A stretch of 64,000 nt of DNA, taken from Caulobacter sp. X (GTDB lineage Bacteria; Pseudomonadota; Alphaproteobacteria; Caulobacterales; Caulobacteraceae). Positions within the stretch are counted from its first letter, which is position 1, and each line of letters starts with the position of its first letter. The stretch lies in contig NZ_PEGF01000001.1 of NCBI RefSeq assembly GCF_002742635.1, positions 62,001 through 126,000 of the forward strand. The letters run 5' to 3'. Positions 17,662 through 26,051 of the stretch are shown here, in pieces. The notes beneath the pieces were generated by a model. It was not told the DNA's origin and did not search any database. It saw only the letters and a program-made list of their open reading frames with translations. The position numbers were made by a program, and so were the translations under genes.

Positions 17662-18486
17662 TCAGTCGTTAAAGCCGACGGACAGGGACAGGTCCTTCCA
17701 GGCGTCGATGTCGGCGGTCAGCGCTCGAGTGGCGTAGTCGACGTACTTCAGGGCGTCGGCGCCCAGCAGCAGGTGCATCGGCGGGTTTGGCGCGTCCGCG
17801 ATCGCCAGGATCGCTTGGGCGGCCTTGACGGGATCGCCGGGTTCATGACCGGCGTGCTCGGCCATGATCTTCTCGGCGTCGCGCGCCAGGCCGTCATAGT
17901 CCGAGAGCTTCTCGGCCACGATCGTCTTGGAGGCTTGGGCGAAGTCGGTGCGCAAGCCGCCGGGGGCGACGTTGACGACCTTGATCCCCAGCTCGGCGAC
18001 CTCTTGGGCCAGGGTCTGGGTCAGGCCTTCAAGGGCCCATTTGCTGGCGCAATAGACGCCGGTGCCGGCCCAGACGGCGAGGCCAGAGACCGAGGTGACG
18101 TTGATGATCCGGCCGGCGCGGCGGGCGCGCATGGCGGGGAGGGCGGCCTTCAGCACCGCCAGAGGGCCGAAGACATTGGTCTCGAACTGCCGGCGGACCT
18201 CGTCCAGAGAGGCCTCCTCGACCGCGCCCACCAAGCCATATCCGGCGTTGTTGACCAGGACGTCGATCGCCCCGGTCACGCGCTCGGCCCCGGCGACAGC
18301 GGTCTTCACGGCGGCCTCGTCGGTCACGTCCATGATGACGGCGTGGCCGCCCAGCACCTCGAAGGCGGCGGCGGCCTTGGACTCGCGAACCGAGCCGACG
18401 ACGACGTCGCCCCGGGCGAGCGCGGCCTCGGCGATTTGGCGACCCAGTCCGCCGGAAACGCCCGTGATCATCCAGGTCTTGGTCAT
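17662..18486 (-). CDS. Short-chain dehydrogenase/reductase
   Basis: A 274-residue NAD(P)-dependent SDR. The cofactor motif is TGVSGGLG (near residue 8), the structural motif is NNAGYG, and the catalytic Ser and YCASK motif are present (SVSGLAVWAGTGVYCASKWALEG). The C-terminal region resembles the classical oxidoreductases annotated as SDR family NAD(P)-binding proteins. It starts at ATG 18486, 2 bp after the tauD stop, so the two are co-transcribed. It may oxidise or reduce the product of the dioxygenase. Confidence 0.85.
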   Translation of the reverse strand: MTKTWMITGVSGGLGRQIAEAALARGDVVVGSVRESKAAAAFEVLGGHAVIMDVTDEAAVKTAVAGAERVTGAIDVLVNNAGYGLVGAVEEASLDEVRRQFETNVFGPLAVLKAALPAMRARRAGRIINVTSVSGLAVWAGTGVYCASKWALEGLTQTLAQEVAELGIKVVNVAPGGLRTDFAQASKTIVAEKLSDYDGLARDAEKIMAEHAGHEPGDPVKAAQAILAIADAPNPPMHLLLGADALKYVDYATRALTADIDAWKDLSLSVGFND

Positions 18487-18488
18487 GT

Positions 18489-19346
18489 TCAGTAGGGCTT
18501 GTCGCCCTTCACCCACAAGCGATGCATGGTCCGCACGTACTTCGTGTCGTCGTACAGCGTGCCAGTATGGAGCGTGCAGCGATTGTCCCACATCAGGAGG
18601 TCGCCGACGCGCCACTTGTGGCGATAGACGAACTGGTCCTGGGTCATGAACTCGACGAGCTCGTCCAGCAAGGCCAGGCCCGCCGGGCCCGGCATGCCGA
18701 TGACCTCGGTCACCGTGCCGGTCGAGGGCCACAGCGCCTTGCGGCCGTCCGCAGGGTGAGTGCGGATCAGCGGGTGCTCGACGTCGGGATTGGCCGCTTC
18801 CATCTCGGGCGACAGCGTCTGCTGCTCGCCGAAGGTTCGGGTGGCCATGAAGTGTTTGTAGCTGTGATGCAGCCGCAGGCTCTCCAGCAGGGCCTGCTTG
18901 TCGGCCGGCAAGGCGTTCCAGGCGGCGCAGCCATCGGCCAGCAGGGTGTCGGAGCCTTCGTCGGGCACCTCGACCGCATACAGCATGGTCAACATCACGG
19001 GCTCGGGCTTGTAGCTGTAGTCGGTATGCCAGCCGACCCCGTCGTTGTGGGCGCCGATCGGCTGGCCGTCCACCACACGGTTGCTGAGGATGAAGATCTT
19101 CGGATAACCCGGCAGGGTAAAACGGGTTTGGGTATGATCCTCCGGCTCCCCGAACCGGCCGATGAAGCGCATCAGGTCGTCCGGAGTCATCTTCTGGTCG
19201 CGCAGGGCGATGGCGCCGTGGCGATGGAAGATGTCGACCACCTGGTCCAGCGCCGCGTCGGAGGCGGTCGCCAGGTCTATGCCGGAAATCTCGGCCCCGA
19301 AGCCCGGCTTCAGGTCCTGGATGGCGAGGTCGGCGGTCAGCGTCAT
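18489..19346 (-). CDS. TauD/TfdA-type Fe(II)/2-oxoglutarate dioxygenase
   Basis: A 285-residue dioxygenase distinct from the one at 16256. The iron ligands are His107-x-Asp109 in GWHTDYSYKPEP and the distal His in NRCTLHTGTLYDD, followed by the 2-oxoglutarate Arg region. The start is ATG 19346, with CGGAGG 6 nt upstream; a longer frame to 19553 runs into the intergenic repeat. It heads the tauD-SDR-VOC operon, divergent from the Rieske operon. The substrate is unknown; sulfonates or aryloxyacids are typical of the family. Confidence 0.87.
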   Translation of the reverse strand: MTLTADLAIQDLKPGFGAEISGIDLATASDAALDQVVDIFHRHGAIALRDQKMTPDDLMRFIGRFGEPEDHTQTRFTLPGYPKIFILSNRVVDGQPIGAHNDGVGWHTDYSYKPEPVMLTMLYAVEVPDEGSDTLLADGCAAWNALPADKQALLESLRLHHSYKHFMATRTFGEQQTLSPEMEAANPDVEHPLIRTHPADGRKALWPSTGTVTEVIGMPGPAGLALLDELVEFMTQDQFVYRHKWRVGDLLMWDNRCTLHTGTLYDDTKYVRTMHRLWVKGDKPY

Positions 19347-19396
19347 AGCGTCCTCCGTGGTGCGATGTCCCTTCAAACTAGGCTTGGTCATCGACA

Positions 19397-19558
19397 CGGT
19401 CTTGCTCCAACGCGCACGACGGCTTTCTCGTCGAGCCGGCGATTGACCCGCTGTTGGGCGCCCTTGGCGGCAGGTGGGCGCCGATCGCCCGCAAATGCGG
19501 CGTCGCGCCGGGAAGGGCGCTGGACGACCAACTCTTCGTGCGCGCTGGAGCAAGACCG
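19397..19558. repeat. 22-bp imperfect inverted repeat in a divergent promoter region
   Basis: The arm at 19397-19418 and the arm at 19537-19558 are reverse complements with a single mismatch (21 of 22), separated by 118 bp. The adjacent 20 bp also show partial inverted similarity. It lies between the divergent tauD (19346) and Rieske (19616) start codons. It could be a pair of regulator sites, or two inverted copies of a gene fragment, because both arms translate to a similar peptide (VGARP and AGARP in context). Confidence 0.6.
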
Positions 19559-19582
19559 ACCGACCTTGGCGACCTAGCGTGA
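19439..19582 (+). pseudogene. Possible LysR-type regulator relic
   Basis: The frame ends ALDDQLFVRAGARPTDLGDLA at a TGA at 19580-19582. This resembles the end of the LysR DNA-binding domain, where a recognition helix is followed by LxxxLFVRxGxxxxPT. The upstream part is not a recognisable helix-turn-helix, and there is no effector domain. A related fragment can be read on the minus strand at the other arm of the inverted repeat. It may be the trace of a regulator that once sat between these operons, or coincidence. Confidence 0.25.
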
Positions 19583-19615
19583 TGGTCGACTTCCGACCTT
19601 GCAGAGCGCTTCACG

Positions 19616-20839
19616 ATGACACCGCGCCAGAGTCTCCTCAGCGACGCCTTCTTTGAAGATCTTTCGCGCTCGATGCTGAACGTCGAGGCCGCCGAGACCC
19701 TCCCGCCGGCCTGCTACACCGACGCTGGCTTCTACGAGTTCGAGAAGGAGGCGCTGTTCAATCACGAATGGCTTTGCGTCGGCCGCGTCGACTGGGTGAA
19801 GGAGCCCGGCGACTTCTTCACGACGCGGATCATCGGCGAGCCGATTATCGTCACCCGCAATCGCGACAATGAGATCAAGGCCATGTCGGCCGTGTGCCAG
19901 CATCGCGCCATGCTGGTCGCCGAGGGCAAGGGCAATACGCGCGGCTTCGTATGCCCCTATCACCACTGGGTCTATTCGCTGAACGGCGACCTGGTGAACG
20001 CGCCGGCCATGGAGCGCACGTGCGACTTCGACAAAAAGGCCATCAAGCTGCCGACCTTCAAGGTCGAGATTTGGCTGGGCTTCATCTTCATCAACTTCGA
20101 CGCCGAGGCCGCGCCGCTCGCTCCGCGCCTGGCGGCGGTCGAGGCGGCGGTCGCCAACTACGACCTCGCTAACGCCGACGGCCTCAGTCCGCCGATGACG
20201 GGCCAGTTCGCCTGGAACTGGAAGGTGATGTTCGAGAACAACAACGACGGTTATCACGCCAGCAAGCTGCACCGCGGCCCGCTGCACGACTTCATTCCCA
20301 GCGAGCTGTGCAGCTTTCCCGAAGCGGGCGAGGGCGATGCCGGCTTCCTGCGCTTCAACGGGACGCTGCACGCCGACGCCAGCTTCAACCCGACCCAGAA
20401 GGCGGTGTTGCCGATCTTCCCGAACCTGACCGAGGAAGATCGCAACCGCGCCACCTTCGCCAACATCCCGCCGACGCTGTCGCTGGTGATGACCAGCGAC
20501 ATGGTCATCTACCTGATCCTGCGCCCCACCGGGCCCGAGACCATGGAGCAGGACACCGGCATCCTGGTGGCCCCCGGCGCGACCGAGACAGCCGGCTTCG
20601 CCGAGCGGCTGGAGATGATCATGACCTCGGCGGGCAAGATCATCGCGCAGGACATGCACGTGGATGAGCTGGTCCAGCAGGGCCTGCGGTCGCGCTTCGC
20701 GATCCGGGGCCGTTATTCCTGGCAGGAGGGCGCGCAGGTGCAGTTCAACCGCTGGCTCACGCCGCGCTACCAGCAGGCTTGGGCGGCCTTGAAGGCCATG
20801 GGCGCTCCGGCGTCAGCGAACGCGGAGGCGGCCGCATGA
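19616..20839 (+). CDS. Rieske non-heme iron oxygenase, alpha subunit
   Basis: A 407-residue ring-hydroxylating or demethylating oxygenase. The Rieske [2Fe-2S] ligands are Cys94-x-His96 and Cys113-x2-His116 (VCQHRAM; VCPYHHW). The mononuclear iron site is in NWKVMFENNNDGYHASKLHRGPLHDF, with Asn/Asp and two His. No ferredoxin or reductase gene is nearby, so electrons must come from elsewhere. The gene overlaps the LigB-type dioxygenase (ATGA), so the pair may carry out oxidation followed by ring cleavage. Exact substrate unknown. Confidence 0.9.
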   Translation: MTPRQSLLSDAFFEDLSRSMLNVEAAETLPPACYTDAGFYEFEKEALFNHEWLCVGRVDWVKEPGDFFTTRIIGEPIIVTRNRDNEIKAMSAVCQHRAMLVAEGKGNTRGFVCPYHHWVYSLNGDLVNAPAMERTCDFDKKAIKLPTFKVEIWLGFIFINFDAEAAPLAPRLAAVEAAVANYDLANADGLSPPMTGQFAWNWKVMFENNNDGYHASKLHRGPLHDFIPSELCSFPEAGEGDAGFLRFNGTLHADASFNPTQKAVLPIFPNLTEEDRNRATFANIPPTLSLVMTSDMVIYLILRPTGPETMEQDTGILVAPGATETAGFAERLEMIMTSAGKIIAQDMHVDELVQQGLRSRFAIRGRYSWQEGAQVQFNRWLTPRYQQAWAALKAMGAPASANAEAAA

Positions 20840-21627
20840 GCCGCCTGCCCGTCATTTTCTTTGGTCATGGCAGCCCCATGATCGCGTTGGAGACCAACGA
20901 CACCACACGCGCCTGGAAGGCCATGGGCGACGCCGCCGGCAAGCCCAAGGCGATCCTCTGCGTCTCGGCGCATTGGCTGACGCGCGGCGTCGCGGTGACG
21001 GCCATGGCCAAGCCCCGGACGATCCATGACTTCGGAGCATCTTTCCCCAAGGCCTTGTTCGATCAGCAATATCCCGCGCCGGGTTCGCCTGGGTTGGCGG
21101 CGCGGGTCGCCGAGGTTCTCAGCCCTACGCCGGTTCTCCAGGACGAGCAGGGGTGGGGGCTCGACCACGGGACCTGGTCGGTGCTGGGCAAGGCCTTCCC
21201 GGACGCCGATGTGCCGGTCGTCCAGCTCAGCATGGATGCGACCAAGCCGCCGGCTTGGCACTTCGAGATCGGCCAGCGCCTGGCCCCGCTGCGTGACGAG
21301 GGCGTGCTGCTCGTCGGCACCGGCAACATCGTCCACAACCTGCCGGCCATGGACTGGGGCGATCGCGACTGCGCGCCCTATGACTGGTCCAGGCGGTTCA
21401 ACGACTACATCAAGGCCGCGATTGTCGAGGACGCGCCGCAGCGCGCGATTGACTTCGAGAGCCAGGGGCAGGACGCCAGACGTTCGGTCCCGACACCCGA
21501 CCACTACTGGCCGCTGCTTTACGTGCTGGGCGCGCGCCTGCCCGGCGACGCGCCGACCTTCGCCCCCGACCACATCGAGCATGGCTCGCTCAGCATGACG
21601 AGCGTGACCCTGTCCCCCGCCGCCTGA
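20836..21627 (+). CDS. LigB/DODA-type extradiol dioxygenase
   Basis: A 263-residue class III extradiol ring-cleavage dioxygenase related to YgiD and 4,5-DOPA dioxygenase. The metal ligands are visible in FFGHGSPMIA near the N terminus, WGLDHGTWS in the middle and GTGNIVHNL. Family members cleave catechol-type rings with Fe or Zn. The start is fixed by the ATGA overlap with the Rieske gene; the longer frame from 20779 lies inside that gene. It probably opens the diol made by the upstream enzyme. Confidence 0.88.
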   Translation: MSRLPVIFFGHGSPMIALETNDTTRAWKAMGDAAGKPKAILCVSAHWLTRGVAVTAMAKPRTIHDFGASFPKALFDQQYPAPGSPGLAARVAEVLSPTPVLQDEQGWGLDHGTWSVLGKAFPDADVPVVQLSMDATKPPAWHFEIGQRLAPLRDEGVLLVGTGNIVHNLPAMDWGDRDCAPYDWSRRFNDYIKAAIVEDAPQRAIDFESQGQDARRSVPTPDHYWPLLYVLGARLPGDAPTFAPDHIEHGSLSMTSVTLSPAA

Positions 21628-21639
21628 CCGGAGATCCCG

Positions 21640-22716
21640 ATGCCCTTCATCTGCGAACCCGGCGAGACGCGTCCCGACATCGTCCCCGGCGCGCTCCATT
21701 GCCTGCCGGCGACGCCCCAGACCGTACACTGGGGCTATTTCGATCCTTCGATAAGACCGACGCTGCGGATCAAAAGCGGCGACCTGGTCCAAGCCGAGGC
21801 GATCACGCACCACGCCGGCGACGCGCCCGAGCTGATGATGGACGAGGGCGTCACCCGGATCTTCAGGGAGATTCCCGAGGAGGACCGTAATCCCGGCGTC
21901 CACATCATGACCGGCCCGATCTATGTCGAGGACGCCAAGCCCGGCGATGTGCTGGAAGTACGCTATCTGCGCATGGTCCCGCGCAACAACTACGGCTCCA
22001 ACCTCGCGGCCAACTGGGGCTATCTCTACAAGGAGTTCGGCGAGAAGGAGCGGGTGACGATCTACGAGTTGGATCCGAACACCAATACCGCCGCGGCCCT
22101 CTACGCCTATGACTTCGAAGGTAAATATCTGATCCCGGGCACGATCACGAACTGTCCCGAATGCGATCGCCAGCCCGCCCTGAAGGGCGTGCGAATTCCG
22201 GCTCGCCCCCACCTGGGCACCGCGGGCGTGGCGCCGGCCGTCGATGGCCGGGTCAGCACCATTCCGCCCGGCGAGCATGGCGGCAATATCGACAACTGGC
22301 GCATCGGGGCGGGGGCGACGATGTACTACACGGTGCAGGTCGACGGCGGCCTGTTCTCGATCGGCGATCCCCATGTCAGCCAGGGCGACGGCGAGCTCTC
22401 GGGCACGGCGATCGAAAGCTCGCTGAACGTCCTGATGCAGATCGTTCTTCGCAAGGACGTCCAGACCCCGGGCCCGCTGCTCGAGACCCCCAAGTGGTGG
22501 ATCGTTCACGGCTTCAACGAGGACCTGAACCTGGCTATGCGGGACGCCTCGACCAAGATGCTGAGCCTGCTCAGCGACCAGGTCGGCCTGTCCAAGAACG
22601 ACGCCTATTCGCTGATGAGCGTCGCCGCCGACTTCGGCGTCACCCAGGTGGTCGACGGCACCCAGGGCTGCCACGTGCGCATCCCGCGCGACATCTTCCC
22701 CAAGATGAAGGACTAG
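21640..22716 (+). CDS. Acetamidase/formamidase family protein
   Basis: A 358-residue FmdA/AmdA-type amidohydrolase. Typical features are TGPIYVEDAKPGDVLEV, the GGNIDNWRIGAGATMYY segment, GLFSIGDPHVSQGDGE (metal and active-site region) and WWIVHGFNEDLN. These enzymes release ammonia from small amides such as formamide or acetamide. It lies 12 bp after the dioxygenase, with GGAGATCCCG before ATG. In this operon it may remove an amide from a ring-cleavage product. Confidence 0.87.
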   Translation: MPFICEPGETRPDIVPGALHCLPATPQTVHWGYFDPSIRPTLRIKSGDLVQAEAITHHAGDAPELMMDEGVTRIFREIPEEDRNPGVHIMTGPIYVEDAKPGDVLEVRYLRMVPRNNYGSNLAANWGYLYKEFGEKERVTIYELDPNTNTAAALYAYDFEGKYLIPGTITNCPECDRQPALKGVRIPARPHLGTAGVAPAVDGRVSTIPPGEHGGNIDNWRIGAGATMYYTVQVDGGLFSIGDPHVSQGDGELSGTAIESSLNVLMQIVLRKDVQTPGPLLETPKWWIVHGFNEDLNLAMRDASTKMLSLLSDQVGLSKNDAYSLMSVAADFGVTQVVDGTQGCHVRIPRDIFPKMKD

Positions 22717-22723
22717 CAAGCCC

Positions 22724-23698
22724 ATGAAGGCCTGGTCGTTCAGCACCGAGAGCCATCCCCGCGCCGAGCGCGCCGAGGCTTGGCGCGAGGCGATGGGGCG
22801 TCTGGGTCTGCCGATCGAAGGCCTGTCGGACGCCGAGCCGGCGGCGGCTTCGGTCATCTGCCTGACCTCGCCCTTGGGCATCGAGTTCGCCCTGGTCGAG
22901 GCTGGGGCCCAGACGATCTCTGGCCGGCTGTCCGGACAGCCGGCGGCGGTCTGGCTTGCCGTCCTGTTGCATGGCGAGGCCACGCTGGTCACGGACGAAC
23001 TGGCGGTCGGCGTTTCGACGGGCGACATCGCCTTCGGCCCGACCGGCCAGGCCGCGGCGCTGCGTCTGGACACTCGTTCTCGGCTGCTGTTCGTCCGCGC
23101 GCCGCGCCTTGCGCTGGATCATCGCCTGATCCGTCCCTTCAATCTTCGTGTCGGTTGGCTGGACGGCTCCAAGGGCGTGCCGCGCATCCTGTCGGACCTC
23201 TTGCGGGGCACGGCCGAAGAGCTGGAGAACCTCTCGGTCGATCAACTGCGCCCGGTGGATCTGGCCCTGACCGAATTCCTGGCGCAATGCCTGATCGAGC
23301 AAGGCGCGGCCGCGACGGACACCCTCGACGCCTCGACTCCGACGGCGCACCTGCAGCGCCTGTGTCAGACCATCGAGACCCTGCTGCCCGACCCTGAACT
23401 TTCCCTGCGTCGCGTCGCCAACGAGGAGGGGGTCTCGCCGCGCTACGTCCAGAAGCTTTTCGCGTCGGCCAACGAGACCTTCAGTCACTACCTGCGGACG
23501 CGTCGCCTGGAGCGATGCCGGATCGATCTGGCGAGCCCGCAGCATAGCCGTCTGTCGATCTCGGAGATCTGCTATCGCTGGGGCTTCAACGGTTCGGCCC
23601 ACTTCAGTCGGGCCTTTCGCGAGCAATACGGCCTGTCGCCCCGCCAGTTCAGGCAAGGTCGCGGGCTCGGCGACGGCGACATTGAAGTCATGAACTGA
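22724..23698 (+). CDS. AraC-family transcriptional regulator
   Basis: A 324-residue regulator. The first 180 residues form a ligand-binding cupin-like region (AraC_binding_2/FeaR style). The C-terminal 100 residues carry two helix-turn-helix motifs (LRRVANEEGVSPRYVQKLF; ISEICYRWGFNGSAHFSRAFR), ending in YGLSPRQFRQ. It follows the acetamidase gene by 7 bp, so it is co-transcribed with the Rieske operon and probably controls it in response to its substrate. Confidence 0.88.
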   Translation: MKAWSFSTESHPRAERAEAWREAMGRLGLPIEGLSDAEPAAASVICLTSPLGIEFALVEAGAQTISGRLSGQPAAVWLAVLLHGEATLVTDELAVGVSTGDIAFGPTGQAAALRLDTRSRLLFVRAPRLALDHRLIRPFNLRVGWLDGSKGVPRILSDLLRGTAEELENLSVDQLRPVDLALTEFLAQCLIEQGAAATDTLDASTPTAHLQRLCQTIETLLPDPELSLRRVANEEGVSPRYVQKLFASANETFSHYLRTRRLERCRIDLASPQHSRLSISEICYRWGFNGSAHFSRAFREQYGLSPRQFRQGRGLGDGDIEVMN

Positions 23699-23721
23699 CT
23701 TCGCGGCGACTGTGGAGAGCT

Positions 23722-23746
23722 GGATGACGAGAACATCCCGTCATCC
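23722..23746. terminator. Hairpin after the AraC gene
   Basis: GGATGACG and CGTCATCC form a perfect 8-bp stem with a 9-nt loop, 24 bp after the AraC stop. No U tract follows. It could alternatively be an operator for the LacI-type gene at 23833. A second short palindrome, AGCCCA-N3-TGGGCT, lies at 23782-23796. Confidence 0.4.
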
Positions 23747-23832
23747 ATCCGATGAGCTGAGGGGATCGCAATTGAAGCCGCAGCCCACTATGGGCTAGCA
23801 ATGGTGCAGGGCTTCTATGGACCGACTGGGTG

Positions 23833-24837
23833 ATGCGCGCGACGATCAAGGACGTTTCCGCCCGAGCGGGTGTTTCGACCAAGACCGTGTCGCGCGTTCT
23901 CAATCGCGAGAAGTACGTCTCGGATGAGGTGCGGCAGCGGGTGGAGGAGGCGATCGAGGCGTTGAGCTTCCAGCCTAGCGCCGCCGCCCGGATGCTCGCC
24001 GGCAAGCGTAGTCACCAGATCGCCCTGATCTACGACAATCATAGCCCACACTACATTCACCAGATCCAGACCGGCATCTGGGAGCGCTGCATCGAGGAGG
24101 GGGTTCGCCTGCTGGCCCAGCCCAGCGACGCGGCCTCGCCCAGTCTGGCGGCCGAAATTGGCGGATTGATCGACCAGACCCAGGTCGACGGCGTCATCCT
24201 GTCTTCGCCGGTCACCGACTCGGTGGCGGCGCTGGAAGAGTTGGACCGGCGCGGCGTGCCCTATGTGCGGATTTCTCCGGGCACCGACCATGGTCGCAGT
24301 CCTTCGGTGTCTATGGACGACGTCCAAGCCGCCGATGACATGACCAGCCACCTGATTTCGCTGGGCCACAAGCGGATCGGCTTCATCATCGGCCACGTGA
24401 ACCACACGGCCAGCGACCTGCGACTGTTCGGCTATAGGCGAGCTCTGGATCGCGCCGGTCTGCCATACGAGCCGCGTTATGTGCGTCAGGGCTTTTTCGA
24501 CTTCGCCTCGGGCGAGGCCGCCGCCGACGCCATGCTCGACCTGCCCGTTCCGCCGACCGCGATCTTCGCCAGTAACGACGACATGGCCGCGGGGGTGCTG
24601 ACGGTCGCGCATCGGCGCGGCATGACCTTGCCGGGCGAGCTCTCGGTGGCCGGGTTCGATGATACCGCCCTGGCCAGCCAGCTATGGCCGCCGCTGACCA
24701 CGGTGCGTCAGCCGACGCGTCAGCTGGCGCACGCCGCCGCCAGCCTACTGTTCGAAGGCGTCGAAGGGCCAGTCAATCGTCGCCTGGCCCACGAGCTGGT
24801 TTTGCGCGGCTCGACCGCGCCGCCCAAGATCTCCTAG
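23833..24837 (+). CDS. LacI-family repressor of the sulfoquinovose cluster
   Basis: A 334-residue LacI/GalR regulator. The N-terminal helix-turn-helix is TIKDVSARAGVSTKTVSRVLN, followed by the hinge helix (SAAARMLAGKRS). A periplasmic-binding-protein-like sugar domain follows (IALIYDN, GVILSSP, FASNDDMAAGVL, VAGFDD). It ends convergently, overlapping the exporter gene by 4 bp. Its adjacency to the monooxygenase and sulfoquinovosidase genes suggests that it senses sulfoquinovose or a glycoside of it. GTG 23830 is one codon upstream of the chosen ATG. Confidence 0.88.
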   Translation: MRATIKDVSARAGVSTKTVSRVLNREKYVSDEVRQRVEEAIEALSFQPSAAARMLAGKRSHQIALIYDNHSPHYIHQIQTGIWERCIEEGVRLLAQPSDAASPSLAAEIGGLIDQTQVDGVILSSPVTDSVAALEELDRRGVPYVRISPGTDHGRSPSVSMDDVQAADDMTSHLISLGHKRIGFIIGHVNHTASDLRLFGYRRALDRAGLPYEPRYVRQGFFDFASGEAAADAMLDLPVPPTAIFASNDDMAAGVLTVAHRRGMTLPGELSVAGFDDTALASQLWPPLTTVRQPTRQLAHAAASLLFEGVEGPVNRRLAHELVLRGSTAPPKIS

Positions 24838-25817
24838 GCGCGGATCACGAAGGCGGCCGCGGCGACGCTGAGCGCTAGCGCCAGGACTGAAGCGATGACG
24901 ATCGCCAGCAAGGGACGCGGTCCGGTCTTTGTCAGGGTCTGCATGTTCGAGCGGATGCCCGTGGCGGTCACGGCGCAGGCCAGCAGCGCGGTCGCGCCTT
25001 TGCTGGCTCCATTGGCGACAACGGCCGGGATCAGGCCAACCGAGTTGACCGCCGCCAATCCAAAGAAGCCGATCACGAACCAGGGCAGGATGGGCGTGGA
25101 GATTTCGGCGTTCGGGTCCTTGGGGATGAACAGGGCGACCACGGCCATGGCCGGCGCCAGCAGGGCCACCCGCGTCAGCTTGACGATCGTGGCCGTCTCG
25201 CCGGCTTCCGGAGAGAAACTGTAGCCGGCGCCGAGCGCCTGGGCCACGTCATGGATCGAGGCGCCCAGCATGAAGCCGGCGCGCAGGTCACTGAAATGCA
25301 GGTGATGGGCGAGGGCGGGGTAGAGCGCCATGGCCACGGCGCTGCAGGCCGAGATCCCGACCAGGACGAGGGTCAATTGGGCCTGGGCGATGCGCTTTTC
25401 GCCGAGCAGACTAGCGAAGGCCATGGCCGCGGAGGCGCCGCAGATCGCCACCGCCCCGCCGCAGAGGGCGCCGAACGCGGGCGAGAAACCCAACTTGCGG
25501 GCGGCCAGTACGCCGCAGCTCAAGGTCAGGGCCACGATGACCACGATGGCGATCAGGGCTTGAGGGCCCAACTGGGCGATCTGGCCAAAGGTGACGCGCG
25601 CGGCCACCAGCACGATGCCCCATCGCAGAAGAGTTCGCGAGGCGATGGTCAGGCCGGGTTCAAGTCGCGAATCGACGCTCAGGAAGTTCATCGACAGGCC
25701 GAACAGCAAGCACATCAGAGTCAGCGGCGCGCCGTAATGGTCGGAGACATAGGCGGCGGCGAGCGTTGCTAGGGCCGCCAGCGCCAAACCGGGCGCATAT
25801 GTGCCTATCCGAGCCAT
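24834..25817 (-). CDS. YeiH-family (UPF0324) putative sulfite/sulfate exporter
   Basis: A 327-residue membrane protein with about ten hydrophobic helices, matching the UPF0324 family. Characteristic segments are CGGAVAICGASAAMA, FMLGASIHDVAQALGAG and the NSVGLIP loop. Members occur in sulfonate-degradation operons, where they are proposed to export the sulfite or sulfate released. Here it is divergent from the desulfonating genes (smoB, smoC, smoA-like), which fits disposal of sulfite. The transported ion is inferred from context. Confidence 0.82.
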   Translation of the reverse strand: MARIGTYAPGLALAALATLAAAYVSDHYGAPLTLMCLLFGLSMNFLSVDSRLEPGLTIASRTLLRWGIVLVAARVTFGQIAQLGPQALIAIVVIVALTLSCGVLAARKLGFSPAFGALCGGAVAICGASAAMAFASLLGEKRIAQAQLTLVLVGISACSAVAMALYPALAHHLHFSDLRAGFMLGASIHDVAQALGAGYSFSPEAGETATIVKLTRVALLAPAMAVVALFIPKDPNAEISTPILPWFVIGFFGLAAVNSVGLIPAVVANGASKGATALLACAVTATGIRSNMQTLTKTGPRPLLAIVIASVLALALSVAAAAFVIRA

Positions 25818-25869
25818 GTTCTTCCCCCAAAAGCCGTTCAGAACAGTCTGTCGACGTTCTGTCTATCTC

Positions 25870-25883
25870 TGACACCGTTATCA
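25870..25883. promoter_or_regulatory. Candidate LacI-family operator
   Basis: TGACACCGTTATCA is an even-spaced palindrome with a central CG (10 of 14 positions symmetric), the form bound by LacI/GalR repressors. It sits in the 234-bp divergent region between the exporter (25817) and the aldo/keto reductase (26052), which is otherwise AT-rich and promoter-like. Confidence 0.4.
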
Positions 25884-26051
25884 TATTGGCGTCTTGAGGC
25901 AACAGCGGGCGATTCCCGCTGAGGCGTAAATTTATCAAAGAAACTCATCTATTTCAGTAACTTATCTGAAGTTTTCTCGAAAGTCGATATTTTTGGTTGT
26001 CGCTGCGGAAAGTGAATTTTGGCTGTTGCGCGCCATGGGAACCTGGGCAAT

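Noticed and set aside
20767..23073. Long minus-strand frame of 768 codons
   Set aside because: It is antisense to three well-supported genes (LigB-type dioxygenase, acetamidase, AraC) and has shadow-like composition with no recognisable motif.
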